Assembly: GCA_037126765.1 (NCBI GenBank)
Contig: JBBCBC010000009.1
Span: 40,687,255-40,751,254, forward strand
Length of the DNA stretch: 64,000 bases
Reading direction: 5' to 3'
DNA from: Stenogyne calaminthoides
Taxonomy: Eukaryota; Streptophyta; Magnoliopsida; Lamiales; Lamiaceae
A program made the translations under genes and the position numbers. The notes below the pieces were generated by a model. That model was not told the origin of the DNA, searched no databases, and saw only the letters and a list, made by a program, of their open reading frames with translations. Shown here in pieces: positions 9,947-20,890 of this stretch (the first letter of the stretch is position 1; every line of letters begins with the position of its first letter).

Positions 9947-12729
9947 GACAAAAACTCGTATGAGATAGTCTCATACAAGAGACGGGTCTTATACTTAACC
10001 CACTTTTTGTTTACTTGACCCATTTAATAAGTATTCAATTGACGACTTGACCAAAAAAGCCAAAATACCTAATTAACCCTTTGAGATTTGAGATGTGTTT
10101 TCGCATTCACGAAGCTTTGGTTTTCCTTCCTCCCGTCTCTCTCATCCTCTATATCGCGCACCATATTTTCCATTTGTTGCCCACGAAGGCGTCTTATGTA
10201 TTTTTGTTTGCGCCATCATTCTCCAGTACACAAAATTCACTTGTTTGCACCAAACATTGCCTTCTTATGAAAGCCTGTGTTATGTATGAAACCTGCTGAA
10301 AGTTCATTCACCGCCGCACGAACACCGTCTTTCTCATCGTATACTCGTTAGGTAATTGGTTTAGAGTAATTGGTAAGAGTCATAAACTATTTTTTATCAT
10401 GGTAATTGGTAAGAATCGTAAACTTCGTTCACCACCGCACGAAACCCCTGTTTTTTTATCATGGTAATTGGTAAGAGTTGCAAGACACAATTCTCATACT
10501 CCTAATCAAATATTTAATACTCTTGACCATATATTTGATACTTCTAAATAAATATTTAGTACTCTTGATACTTTAATCTTAATACATAGAATCTATTGCA
10601 TAAAATATTTTTAAGAATTTTATTGGATAAAATAGACTGATATATTAATTGATACTCAACTAATATTTACAGTACAAAGAAAATATCATTAAAATAATTT
10701 AATTGATTGTGATACTCTAGGCCAGATATTTGATACTCATGTTGGGATTCTTGATACTCTACTTTTTGGTACAACAATAAGAGATTTTTGATACCCTTGA
10801 TCATATACGTAATACTTTAAATTTAAACTAAATAACGTTATACAATTTTTTTATGAGATTATGATATCGCTAAAACAATCAATAATTTTTTTATACTATT
10901 GATAAACTTAAACGATGATGAAACTTCTGATGATATGTTTGATACTCCTGACCAAATATTTGATACTCCTGAACAAAAGAGTGGTACTTATGAATTCAAG
11001 AGTGATACTCCTGAATAAAAAAGTGATCCTCTAGAATTATGACTTGATGCCGCTATATTTTTAAATTATATGTACTTCACATTTGAGTTATGTTTTTTAT
11101 CAGTCTAAAGTATTGTTTGCACTACAGAAAATTATGACACTTTAGACTTTATAAGTGATACCCCTGAACCAAAAAATGATACTTTCGAACTATAAATTGA
11201 TGTACTATGTATGTTGGGACTAGATTGTGAGATTTTTGAACTAAACATTGATACTCTTGATAATGTTGTAGGTTTTTATTTTTTAATGAATTACAGTAAA
11301 GTGTGATACTATTCTAAAATATATTGATACATTTGAAATAATAAGTGGTACTCCTGGATAAATATGTGATACTCTTGAATCATAAATCTGCAGTTTCTGT
11401 GTTTTGTTATGAAGTAGAGTATGAATAGGATAAATGACCAATAACTTATCAATGAAAGAGGCGTTTTAGTTTAGTGATCTTGTAGAAGAGATCAATATGG
11501 AATGCACAAAGATACAAATTAATTGATTCCAAAAGTCTGATATATTACAAAAATAAATATGCATGGATCCTAGGACAAATTATCATCACTCTATTGCCAA
11601 AGATTGATATATCAACTGCTTGATTAAATCATTGTATCATCTGGTTTAGGCTTGAGCTCTTCTCATTCATATTTTCTTGACCAAAAGAACTAGTGATTGA
11701 AACAACAGAGCCATGCCATGGTATCTATCAATCAGCCCAAATCCAATCATATGAAATTTCAAAACTAGTTGTGGCTTCAAACCAGCCGATATCACCTCTA
11801 CTTCCACCACATGTACGAGTTAATAACAAAGGATTGCAAATAAGAGTCACGTGTCATGCAGTTAAATTCACATTTCAAAATGAAGAAATAATTTTTATTC
11901 AATGTGACATGAATTTCCAGATGAAACTACGTAGAATATAAAATCTAGAATTACAGAACATCTCTATTTATATTACAATAAGTAAACCCAGTTAATTGAA
12001 CATAAAAGTTATTGATACCCTTGACTATATATTTGATACTCCAGATAAGATTTTTGATACTCTTGACTATATAATCACTAGCAAAATATGTATCAGTTTC
12101 CCCTGCTTTTCAAATCTGGGAAAGAAAAATGAATTTGTTATTTTCGATCATCTCTAGTTCATAATCAGAATCCTGTTATGTTGAATTAGCTTAACTCAAT
12201 CAATTTTAAATAACATTATACATTTGCTACTCCCAATTCATGCCCTAAAAGCTGGATTCTCGCTTCAACAATCAATTGAAAAAAAAAAACCCATAGTTGG
12301 ACGAATTGACTGGCTACGACAAGATTCCAACGTAATGAAAATATTCAATTCAAAATAAAATCCATAGCAACAAAAAACTGATTCAAACACATAAATAGCA
12401 TACAAGTCAAACCGATTCAAACAATTAACTTAATAACGAAATAGAATCACCTTGGTGCTACTATCTCACTGCAAATTTGTCCCTTCCGTCAATTTTTGCT
12501 ACAATTATGTGTCTTCTCATCCGTGTGCGTCGTCTTCTGCGTGCGTCGCCTTGGCCTTCATTCGGTATGTTAATCTTCCGCGTGCGTTGCCTTGGCCTTC
12601 ATTCGGCCCATTAAGGGCATAAGAGAGTTTTCATCCTATTATTATATATAGTGCGGGCATATTTTTCCGAAAATTGGTCAAGTGTGAGACCCGTCTCATC
12701 TATGAGACCGTCTCACACAAGAGTGTCTC
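9947..12729. mobile_element. Mutator-like (MULE) non-autonomous transposon
   Basis: Left terminus GACAAAAACTCGTATGAGAT continuing AGTCTCATACAAGAGACGGG. The reverse complement of the right terminus is GAGACACTCTTGTGTGAGAC continuing GGTCTCATAGATGAGACGGG. The terminal inverted repeats are about 45 bp and the flanks carry an exact 9-bp duplication. The 2783-bp interior has no transposase ORF. Most of it (about 10700-12070) is a degenerate array of TGATACTC-type motifs. The ends of the interior (10081-10470 and 12440-12620) are less AT-rich, with CACCGCCGCACGAA and CGTGCGTCGCCTTGGCC, and could be captured host DNA. Nothing there was recognisable as a known gene. Confidence 0.8.
10700..12070. repeat. 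Degenerate GATACTC-rich repeat array
   Basis: The short motif TGATACTCYTGA, often followed by CCAAATATT or a variant, recurs at irregular spacing of roughly 25-60 bp (for example near 10720, 10740, 10940, 10965, 11000, 11340, 11370, 12015, 12030 and 12055). It is too diverged for a clean tandem period by eye. It lies inside the MULE-like element. Confidence 0.65.
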
Positions 12730-12822
12730 ATAATTAATACTTTTAAAAAATACACTTCAAGTTGAACATGCATGTCTAAAGGTTCTGCTGAGAAAAATAT
12801 TAGCAATACCTAGCTAGTAAAT

Positions 12823-13597
12823 TGTAACACCCAAGATTTTCAATCACCATAGATTATTAAAAAAAAAAGGTATAAATTATATTTATTAAAAGAATTAAGA
12901 AGGGATTAATTGAATATATATGTCCACATATATATATTATGATATTTGAGATAAAATAAATTCTAAAAGAAATAAGTAGATAATATATATATATATATAT
13001 ATGTGGCTTTTCTCTAAATGTGCCGCACGGCTAAGCTTTAAAGCTTATAAATATATATTCAATTTATTCATTTCTTTTCTTTTCTTCTTTTTAAAATTAA
13101 TAAAATGAATTGATAACTTTTGGCCCCAAAATTCTCTAAGTTTGTTTTGGATAATTTTTTTTTTTTTTAAACGTTCAAACCCACATACAAAGTGGAAGAC
13201 TTCTCTTTTCTAAGCCCAAATATCTCAACTGATTCCACCCTCCCACTCTTCTTTTTATTCATGGTCAGTTTAGATTTTTCAATCACAAAAAAAAATTATC
13301 TCTTCACTCACATCTCTAGAAAAGAAAAACAATTCTCTCGTAGCAGCCTAGCGATCAAAATTTTGGGTGTAGCTATCAATTGCTGAAATTCTTCCATCTC
13401 TTCCTTATCGAATCGGTAACTATTTTCTCTCTCTCTTAATTTATATCTGTAAATTACAATCAAGAGCCCAAGTTTTTATTCACGTATCGATTAGAAAGTG
13501 GTCTACTGTATATACATATATCATGAATCAATGCATATTCGAAATATGAGTCATCCGTAAATTTTTTTAAATAAAATATGGAATTGATTTTTAAAAC

Positions 13598-13636
<39 letters not shown>

Positions 13637-15368
13637 TGAGTTTTGGTCTTCTGTATGCCATGCTATTATTTTCTGGAAAATTTATTCTTAACTCGGACCC
13701 AACATTTCAATGTTTTATTTTAAGCTTTATAAGTCCAAGTTTCTTTTATGTGGTATGTTCGAAATGGGGCCGTAGCTTTGCATACTCAAAATATTTTGTT
13801 TATTATAAATTTTGGTCTTCGCAAATATATATGTATAAGTTTTCGGTTTACGTTATCTTCTCAATAATCCAATAATCCAAAATCTTATAATTTTCATGGC
13901 CGCGTTTCTATATTTAAATGAGCTAAAACCGAGATATAATTGCAAGGTCCTACTTTTGTTAATATTTTTCCAAAATCAGTTCAGTATGTATATATATACG
14001 AATTGGTATATATATACACCAACGAATTTGATCATATATCTTGCAAATTGGTAAATTTATATGTTGCATTTGTTGTGGCACATACGTATCTGAATCTCTA
14101 CCATCATTTAATTAGTTTCTTTAATTAATTCAATCTTCTCGTTTATATATATTCTATATTTTACCCAATTTCATTTTTTATATTTAAAAAAATTACCCGA
14201 CCTGGACTCAACCCGACCTGAACCCAACCTCAGTCGAGTGGTTCATGGTTCACCCGAGCCGAATGGATCATGGTTTATGGTTCATAGTTTAGGGTCTAGA
14301 TTTATATAATTAAAAAAATTTACGCGACCCGAACCAAACCCGACCCAAACCCGGCCCGAGTGGTTCATGGTTCACCCGGCCCGAATGGTTCATAATTTAT
14401 GGTTCATAGTTTAGGGTTCATGTTTATATAATTAATAAGAAGATTAAATTAATTAAATGAAATTAATTAAATGATGGTGAGACCTTGCATATGTGGCACG
14501 TCACATAAGCGTGGACATATAAATTTGTGTCCACCTGCGGGCATATGATTAAATCTGTATACACCAATAGCTCCTTAATTTAATATTAAAATATTGAATA
14601 CTTATAATTCTAAGAGATATTATTTAATACTTTTAGGTGACGAGGATTTTACGGATTAAGTCAATTTACGTGTTTACGAGGTTAATCAAGACTTGAGGTG
14701 ATATTTTTACTTGCTTTGTTATTTTTGAATATTCATGTGAATTTAATTGTTGTTTGCTACATGATTTACGTGAAATGTTATATTATTTGGTTATTCGATG
14801 GAAAAGATCGTTGTAACTTGCGGGGACTTCGGTCCAGGATGGAAAAGATCCTTGGGGCAACTCCACCGTATACAGATTGGCCAACACGACTCAGGATGGA
14901 AAATATCATTGACTCGTTATTATGATTATGATGCATGTTATGTGAGTTGATGATTTTATTTATGTGATATATTTGATTATAACATTGTGAGTGAATCCCA
15001 CTGAGCTAGTTGTTTTGCTCATCCTAATCCTTAACATTTTGCAGAGTAATTATGGAGTACGGTGGAAGGCAGGTGGATTGCCTCGAGACATTATTTATCA
15101 TTTTACTTAAGCAAATTATTTCAGTGCATAACTCTTATTTCATTTGAATATTGAGGATTTAGTTTTGGCATTATTTTTAGTAGCATTGAATTACTTTATT
15201 TTATTGGAAGGTCTATGTTTAGCACTGAGACAATTTATTAGATTTTCTAATGGTTAAATTATCTTCTTTGAAAATGTTTTGAATTTAATTGTTTTCGCTG
15301 GAAATTTAGTATGCGGTATTTTTTAGTTAGTATGCCTTTAAAAGCTTTATAAAAATCGGGTCGTGACA
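12823..15368 (+). mobile_element. Solo LTR of a Ty3/gypsy-type retrotransposon
   Basis: Starts TGTAACACCCAAGATTTTC and ends AAAATCGGGTCGTGACA, the TG..CA termini typical of long plant gypsy LTRs. Both sides carry the 5-bp duplication TAAAT (12818-12822 and 15369-15373). There is no second LTR, primer-binding site or pol sequence, so this is a solo LTR left by LTR-LTR recombination. Its 2546 bp include a (TA)n tract at 13598-13632, a fold-back block at about 14100-14560, and the conserved LTR stretch GAGCTAGTTGTTTTGCTCAT near 15004. A diverged remnant with the same layout is at about 37720-38925. Confidence 0.88.
14100..14560. repeat. Fold-back block with tandem dimer inside the solo LTR
   Basis: Inverted arms ACCATCATTTAATTAGTTTC and AATTAAATGATGGTGAGACC enclose two tandem units of about 125 bp (14195-14430). 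Each unit has an ACCCGACC/CCCGGCCC run, GTGGTTCATGGTTCACCC and a TTTAGGG-containing tail. A homologous block lies in the opposite orientation at 37725-38175. Because both occur upstream of the same LTR segment, the block is probably part of the LTR rather than a later insertion. Confidence 0.6.
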
Positions 15369-15373
15369 TAAAT

Positions 15374-17205
15374 ACTTTATTGTGATAAAACATTTTATAT
15401 ATACTTATGATTGCACATACATTTAATAATTTACTGTGGATCTTTAATTGGGTAAAATTAATTAATTCCTCGTTGTTTTTATTGAACAGGATGAGACCGC
15501 CTAATAAGTTCACACACTTTACTTTGTGTAGTTCTCAGTTATTTTCTTTTCAAAAAAGAAGAGAATTAAATTTAAAGTAGTTGATAATTACAAGCAAGAA
15601 AACGCAGTGGGGAGATTAATGGTCTTTTTCTTTCAAGCGATAGGGTCTTAATTTGTGGTTTCAAATGGACTTCTTGATGTGTATTAAATTAGTAAAGTAA
15701 TGATTAGTAAGGAAGACGAAAGATTTTTTGAATGTTCTTTTCAGTTCTCTGTGCAAAAGAAACACGGGGTTTGCGGTTTACCTCTTATTTTACCTGAAAG
15801 AGACGGTCAATTAGGGATGAATAGACAGAGTCTATGTTGACTTCTCGTTGGTAGAATTTTTAATAGGTTAAAGCATTACCTTTTTACTAAACGAACCGGG
15901 CCTGAAAGCTTATATAAAGCCTATTTAACTTTAGATATAAAGAATTTCAAAGAAAGTATATTAAGATTTTAATAATAAAATCGGTTAATTTTGTTTTAGT
16001 TTTAGCAAGAGTTAAGATTTATCGATGATTAAGCTTATTTAAATGAATTATTTATTTAATTATTTATTATTTTATATTAGTACTATTAATTATATTAATA
16101 TAAAAATAATTAATGAATATTTAATATTTTTTATTGAATATTATATATTTAAACCGGTCGACCTGTTAAGTTTAAAAAGCTATATAAAAGGCTTAAGTCT
16201 GGCCTGTATGAATAAATATGTTTTTAAAAATGTTAAAGTCTGACTTGTTTGCTTAAAAAGATTGAATTGAGCCGAGTCAAGCTTTAATAGATCAAGTCGT
16301 AGGCCCTGTCGGATAGTCTAACTTGTTCCTACCCCTACTGTCAATCTTGTATTATTAAAAACGTCAAAAGCAGAAAATTAAACAAGACAATATTTGGACT
16401 GTTTTAAGAGTAGAGTTTGATAATTAAGATTATTATATTTTCAAAACTAAAAGATGAAGAATGTTTTTAACGGGATAATATTATTGCATGTTAAATAATG
16501 ATCCAGTAAGTAGGTTAATCATCTGGTAAAATAAAAATAAAAATCATATAAGTGTTTGCTATATATTATTAATTAATGAAAGGTAATGCTTGGAAGATAT
16601 TAGGATAACTTCGTAACCGATCTTCAACGGCTAGGTCTTGTATGCACCAGGTTACGCTCCATAATATATTTTGAAGAATACAATTCAATTTGTTGCATTA
16701 AAATATACACTTTGTTTGCATTGAAACGTGCAATCTGTGTTATAAAAACAAGTTACATGTTTTATTATAATAAGATGTGTGATACAGTCTAATAAGTTGC
16801 ATGTTTAAAAAATACAAAATGAAATGAACAATATGCATGATGCACAGGAGACCAATTAGAAAAGTAACTATTTCATATGAATTTTTGTCAATATTTTTTT
16901 TCCCGCCGCTAGCAAGGATATCAAAATATAATAGAGGTGAAAGAAATCGTACTATATGTACGAACACATGACGTCGAATCACCATTTACTTGATAAAAAA
17001 ATAAAATATATGAACAGACAATTAGCAAAAATAAAAAATAATATAAATAAAACTACATATATATTCTGAAGCATCTTATATAATTATATCTTCAACACGG
17101 GAAATTAATTAAGTTAAGTAGATGCAATTAATGAAGTAATTAATAAACACAAAAAAGATGGATCAAATTACTAGCATGCACCTTGGTAAAATGAAATCAC
17201 ATGAA
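15374..17205. other. Intergenic DNA, possible old MITE, no gene
   Basis: AT-rich. Between about 15810 and 16340 sequence of the type GGCCTGAAAGCTTATATAAA and CTAACTTGTTCCTACCCCTA resembles a common plant hAT MITE family, but paired ends could not be fixed. From 16340 to the zinc-finger gene nothing recognisable was seen apart from its presumed 3' untranslated region. Confidence 0.4.
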
Positions 17206-17895
17206 TTAAGCGGAAGAAGAAGAGGCATTATTGGAATCATGAAAGTGAAAATGACTCCCACTCTCTCTAATTTTGGTGCTGCCATTAATCATGATATTAT
17301 TTTCTTTCTTTCCGAACGTGTTCTTGTTATTGTGCATCCACACCTTCAGAACCCCCTTCGGAACTCCAACTTCACGGCTGAACTCCGCCACCGCCGCCTC
17401 ATCGGACTTGTGAATTCTCCACCCCAATTTTTCCGAAAAAGAACGCATCTTTTCCTTCTGATCTTGCCTGAACTTTGTTCGGAACCGCTTTCTGCCGCCC
17501 GGGTTCTCCACCGTCGGCATCGCCGGCTCCTGGTGGTCTTCCACGGCGGTGCTGAGGGCGAGCAGCCCCGGAGAGGGGCGCCGGAAATCGAGAAACGGTG
17601 GGGTGATGGCGGCGGTATCACGGCGGTGGAAGTTGCGGTGGCAGCAGCAAGCGGCGCATATTAGCGCGGCGGCGGCTGACGGTGGCGGCATGTACTCGCC
17701 GCAGCCGTCCACCGCGTGGCCGCCTATGGTGGCTGCATGGTTCTTCATGCACTCTTTATACTCCGCCGCCACGTCCGCCACCAGTGGTGGCGGAAGTTGG
17801 CGGCCGTAGTGGCTCTTGGAATGTGCGTGGGTTGGAGTTTCAATTTCAGTGTCATCAAGACTTTTGGTGGGGGTGGGAGTTAAATCAAGGTTCAT
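17206..17895 (-). CDS. Zinc-finger homeodomain (ZF-HD/ZHD) transcription factor
   Basis: Single-exon gene, 229 residues, ATG at 17895. Residues 46-92 form the ZF-HD dimerisation zinc finger: EYKECMKNHAATIGGHAVDG followed by CGEYMP and, after an alanine-rich gap, ICAACCCHRNFHRR with its cysteine and histidine ligands. Residues 134-197 form the divergent homeodomain: GRKRFRTKFRQDQKEKM, helix 2 region EFSREVGVPKGV and the recognition helix core KVWMHNNKN. The family is plant-specific, nuclear and usually intronless, binding AT-rich sites as homo- or heterodimers. The C-terminal tail is short and serine-rich. The GC-rich coding sequence stands out from the AT-rich surroundings. The exact ZHD subgroup cannot be fixed by eye. 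Confidence 0.96.
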   Translation of the reverse strand: MNLDLTPTPTKSLDDTEIETPTHAHSKSHYGRQLPPPLVADVAAEYKECMKNHAATIGGHAVDGCGEYMPPPSAAAALICAACCCHRNFHRRDTAAITPPFLDFRRPSPGLLALSTAVEDHQEPAMPTVENPGGRKRFRTKFRQDQKEKMRSFSEKLGWRIHKSDEAAVAEFSREVGVPKGVLKVWMHNNKNTFGKKENNIMINGSTKIRESGSHFHFHDSNNASSSSA

Positions 17896-18350
17896 ATTTG
17901 GTTTCTTAGTGTGTAATTTGAAGAAAGAAAAATCTATGTTGTTTGATTTGATAATTTTCTATGAAAATGGTGAAATATATGTGAAAAATTGGTGATTAGG
18001 GATGGAATTTAAAAAAAAAAATGGGGGTGTGGGGGTAACACATGGACAAAAGTTCATTCTCAATTCATGGGAAATTTAAGGTTGGATTGAAAGGTTGTTG
18101 CTGTAATAAGGTAGGAAGCTGTATTAGAGATAAATAATGAGATTTACATGGAAATGATATAAAATATATAAATATACGGCCAAAAGAATAATTTTTATTA
18201 TTTATCTCTAATAAGCTGGGATTAAAATGTGACATCTGACGAGGTTAGTTGTGGTGAAATAAATATATGGTCATCTCGCCACTAAGATTACAACTAATTT
18301 AGGTGTGTCGACTTAATGCATGCCACATCCCAACTCCTATTAAGTTATTT

Positions 18351-18586
18351 AGGTCCCGCTTGATATGACTTGAGAATGATAATGGTAATGGGTATCATTG
18401 AGGGTTATTGATTGTATTATTATTATTTAGTTAGAACATCAACAATGATTATTATGTAAGGTGAATTGGGTGAATGAGGGTAATCAATTGATTACTTCTA
18501 TTATCATTACTTATTTATCAAAACTAATAAACAACACAAATAGAAGTGATTTTCATTACACACTTTTATTACCTTAAGCGGACCCT
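18351..18586. mobile_element. hAT-like MITE, second copy of the RPL34-intron family
   Basis: Left AGGTCCCGCTTGATATGACT; the reverse complement of the right end is AGGGTCCGCTTAAGG. The interior matches the copy at 5827-6097 (GGTATCATTGA, GGGTTATTGATTG, GAATGAGGGTAAT). It lies about 450 bp upstream of the ZF-HD start codon. 236 bp, non-coding. Confidence 0.7.
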
Positions 18587-20124
18587 TAATCTCTCCATAC
18601 AAACACACACGTAAGGATACATTCAAATACTATCCACGGCTTTCAAAATACGTACAAGTATTTTTTAAGAGGGGGTTATTAGCGAAACTTTTTGTGAAAT
18701 CGAGTTCACGTCAATTTTTATATCAAGTGTCACTGTTATATATATGTAATGACATTTAAAATTTAAATATTTTTTAAAACAATAAAACTGTACATATACA
18801 ATAACTAATGAAACTTCAATTAGGTCAAATACAAAACAATACCACATGAAAAAATAGTGCACGTACGATGAACTTAGATTAATAGAACACTAACTCATTA
18901 CATTATGAGATTGATTACTACGTCAATAGAATTTTTTGTGATTTAATTTGATTTGATTTCTCATATATTTTCTAATTTGGTAAATTATAAAATTACTGAA
19001 ACAATTTTATAGTCTAAAAAGGCACATTTCATAGACTTTATGTTTATTAGTAGGAGTGGAAAGTAATATATTTAAATACGCAATTTAAAATTTATAATTA
19101 CAACCGAGGTCGACGTGATCGAATTTTACTATTTTAGTCGGTTCTCTAGACTGCGAATGCATCATGATCGATTTATTGAAAATACGTACCATTGTTTGAA
19201 TTTGTAATTGAATGCAAGTTTAAATCACGAGTTTGGACGTCGGTCCTTAGAGTCAAATTCGAGTCTGAAATAATTAGTACTAAATCTTATTATCACAAAT
19301 TATTATAACAACTAATGGTCATTTATATATTTGAAACGTTAATCGCTTGCAACTCACCTCCATATATATTCTCAAATTACAAACAAGACATTTTATTCCA
19401 AGTGATCATATAGTGGATTTTATTGAAAATATATATATTTATTTGGTAAAATCTATATAAATATGTATAATTAATTATATATGAGTGCAAATGGCGCGTG
19501 CATTTCAATAGCACTCCTATAATTTGGAACATAGACTTTTACACTAAAACGACAAACCCTACGATAAAGTATGAAATGACAAGAAATTAAAGAGTTGCAA
19601 GTAATGCAAAAAAGGCGTAAATTTTGCTGCAAAAACAAGAGGAGAAAAGAGAAATGGCTTCAAATACTAGACGACCTTATGTATGGTTAGGAATGAATAC
19701 CTTAATTAGTGGATTAATACGATGTCAAACCGATTTGTCATTATCATTTACACGCGCATGCTTATTGCAATTTCCAAATATCATGAATAAGCTACTCTTA
19801 TTTATAAATAATAAAATAATTAATTAATGCAGTGAAAACGATATTGAAATTCGAATTTCAAATTTACATTACACCTGATTTGGGATCAGTCTTGTCGCCC
19901 TGATGGATACTCAATACTATTTTATTTTGCGAAATCACCACAATACCCTTTCGTCGTGGTCAACATCAAGCCATATAAATTAATAGGGTCGACCTTTAAT
20001 TATATGCTAATACTGTTTTTTGTGAATTGATTCTCTGGGACATAAATATTTCAAATTAATGTAGCAATGACATTTACTCTATTTATTTATTTTCATTAGA
20101 TTGAGTGCTCTTAATATCTGGTCA
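18587..20124. other. Intergenic DNA, no gene seen
   Basis: Very AT-rich. A degraded relative of the palindromic element at 7547-7712 is visible around 18680-18870 (GTGTCACTGTTATATATATG). No coding exon, tRNA or clear transposon end otherwise. Confidence 0.45.
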
Positions 20125-20890
20125 CTAGTTTAATGTCCGCGTGTTATGCGATTTTCTAATTAAAAATTACAATATTTTTAATAAATAATATATTTAATAA
20201 TTAAAAATATAAATATGTGCATAAAAGCACTAAATATAAATTAATAATTATTTAAGGTGTATATTAATAAATTTTCTTAAACCTTGGAATAAGATTATTA
20301 TGTCAAATATTATTTATCCATTTTAATAAGAAGTTGAAACCTACAAATCAAAACAAAATAAATCGATTAAGAAAAGACTAACAAATTATTTAATATGAGA
20401 TAATGAAAAAATAAATAAAAGTGAATGAATTATAATATAAAATACTTTTACCACATAAAATATGTTAAGATATACATAAGAGCAATTATAAAATAAAATT
20501 ATTTATTAAGAAATTAATAATTGAATATAATTCACACTAAGATAAAATACATCTAGAATGAATATTTTATTTATCTTAAATTAAGTCAATTAAAATTTAC
20601 CGCAAGAAAGATAAATGAATAATATTATATAATTAAATAAAACATAAATTAATAAATATGAATTACACATTTTATAACATTAACACATATTTTAAATACC
20701 TAAATAATTAGAAATTAATTATACACAAAAACATTAAGTTTCATGACACATATGATTCTTTTATAAAAAGAATCAAATAGAAAAATAACATGTGTACTCA
20801 AATTTCTTATTGAATGACACATAAGTTAAATTAACATGGAGTTGGCACATCATAGAAAAAAACTCACTATCCCCCTATATACTAATAGGG
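20125..20890 (-). mobile_element. Non-autonomous Helitron, minus orientation
   Basis: Read on the minus strand, the 3' end is at 20125, with CGCATAACACGCG, then GACATTAAACTAG, matching the hairpin plus CTAG of the element at 7955-9074. The block TGTAGGTTTCAACTTC (near 20330, minus strand) is shared with that copy. The 5' end lies in the palindrome CCCTATATACTAATAGGG (20873-20890), so the exact terminus is uncertain by some 20 bp. No ORF. Confidence 0.75.

Noticed and set aside
13598..13632. Long (TA)n tract as functional signal
   Set aside because: A simple microsatellite within the solo LTR; similar tracts at 12983-13001 and 48030-48052.
17158..17909. Plus-strand ORFs up to 168 codons across the zinc-finger gene
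   Set aside because: They are antisense or other-frame shadows of the GC-rich ZF-HD coding sequence, whose own frame carries full domains.
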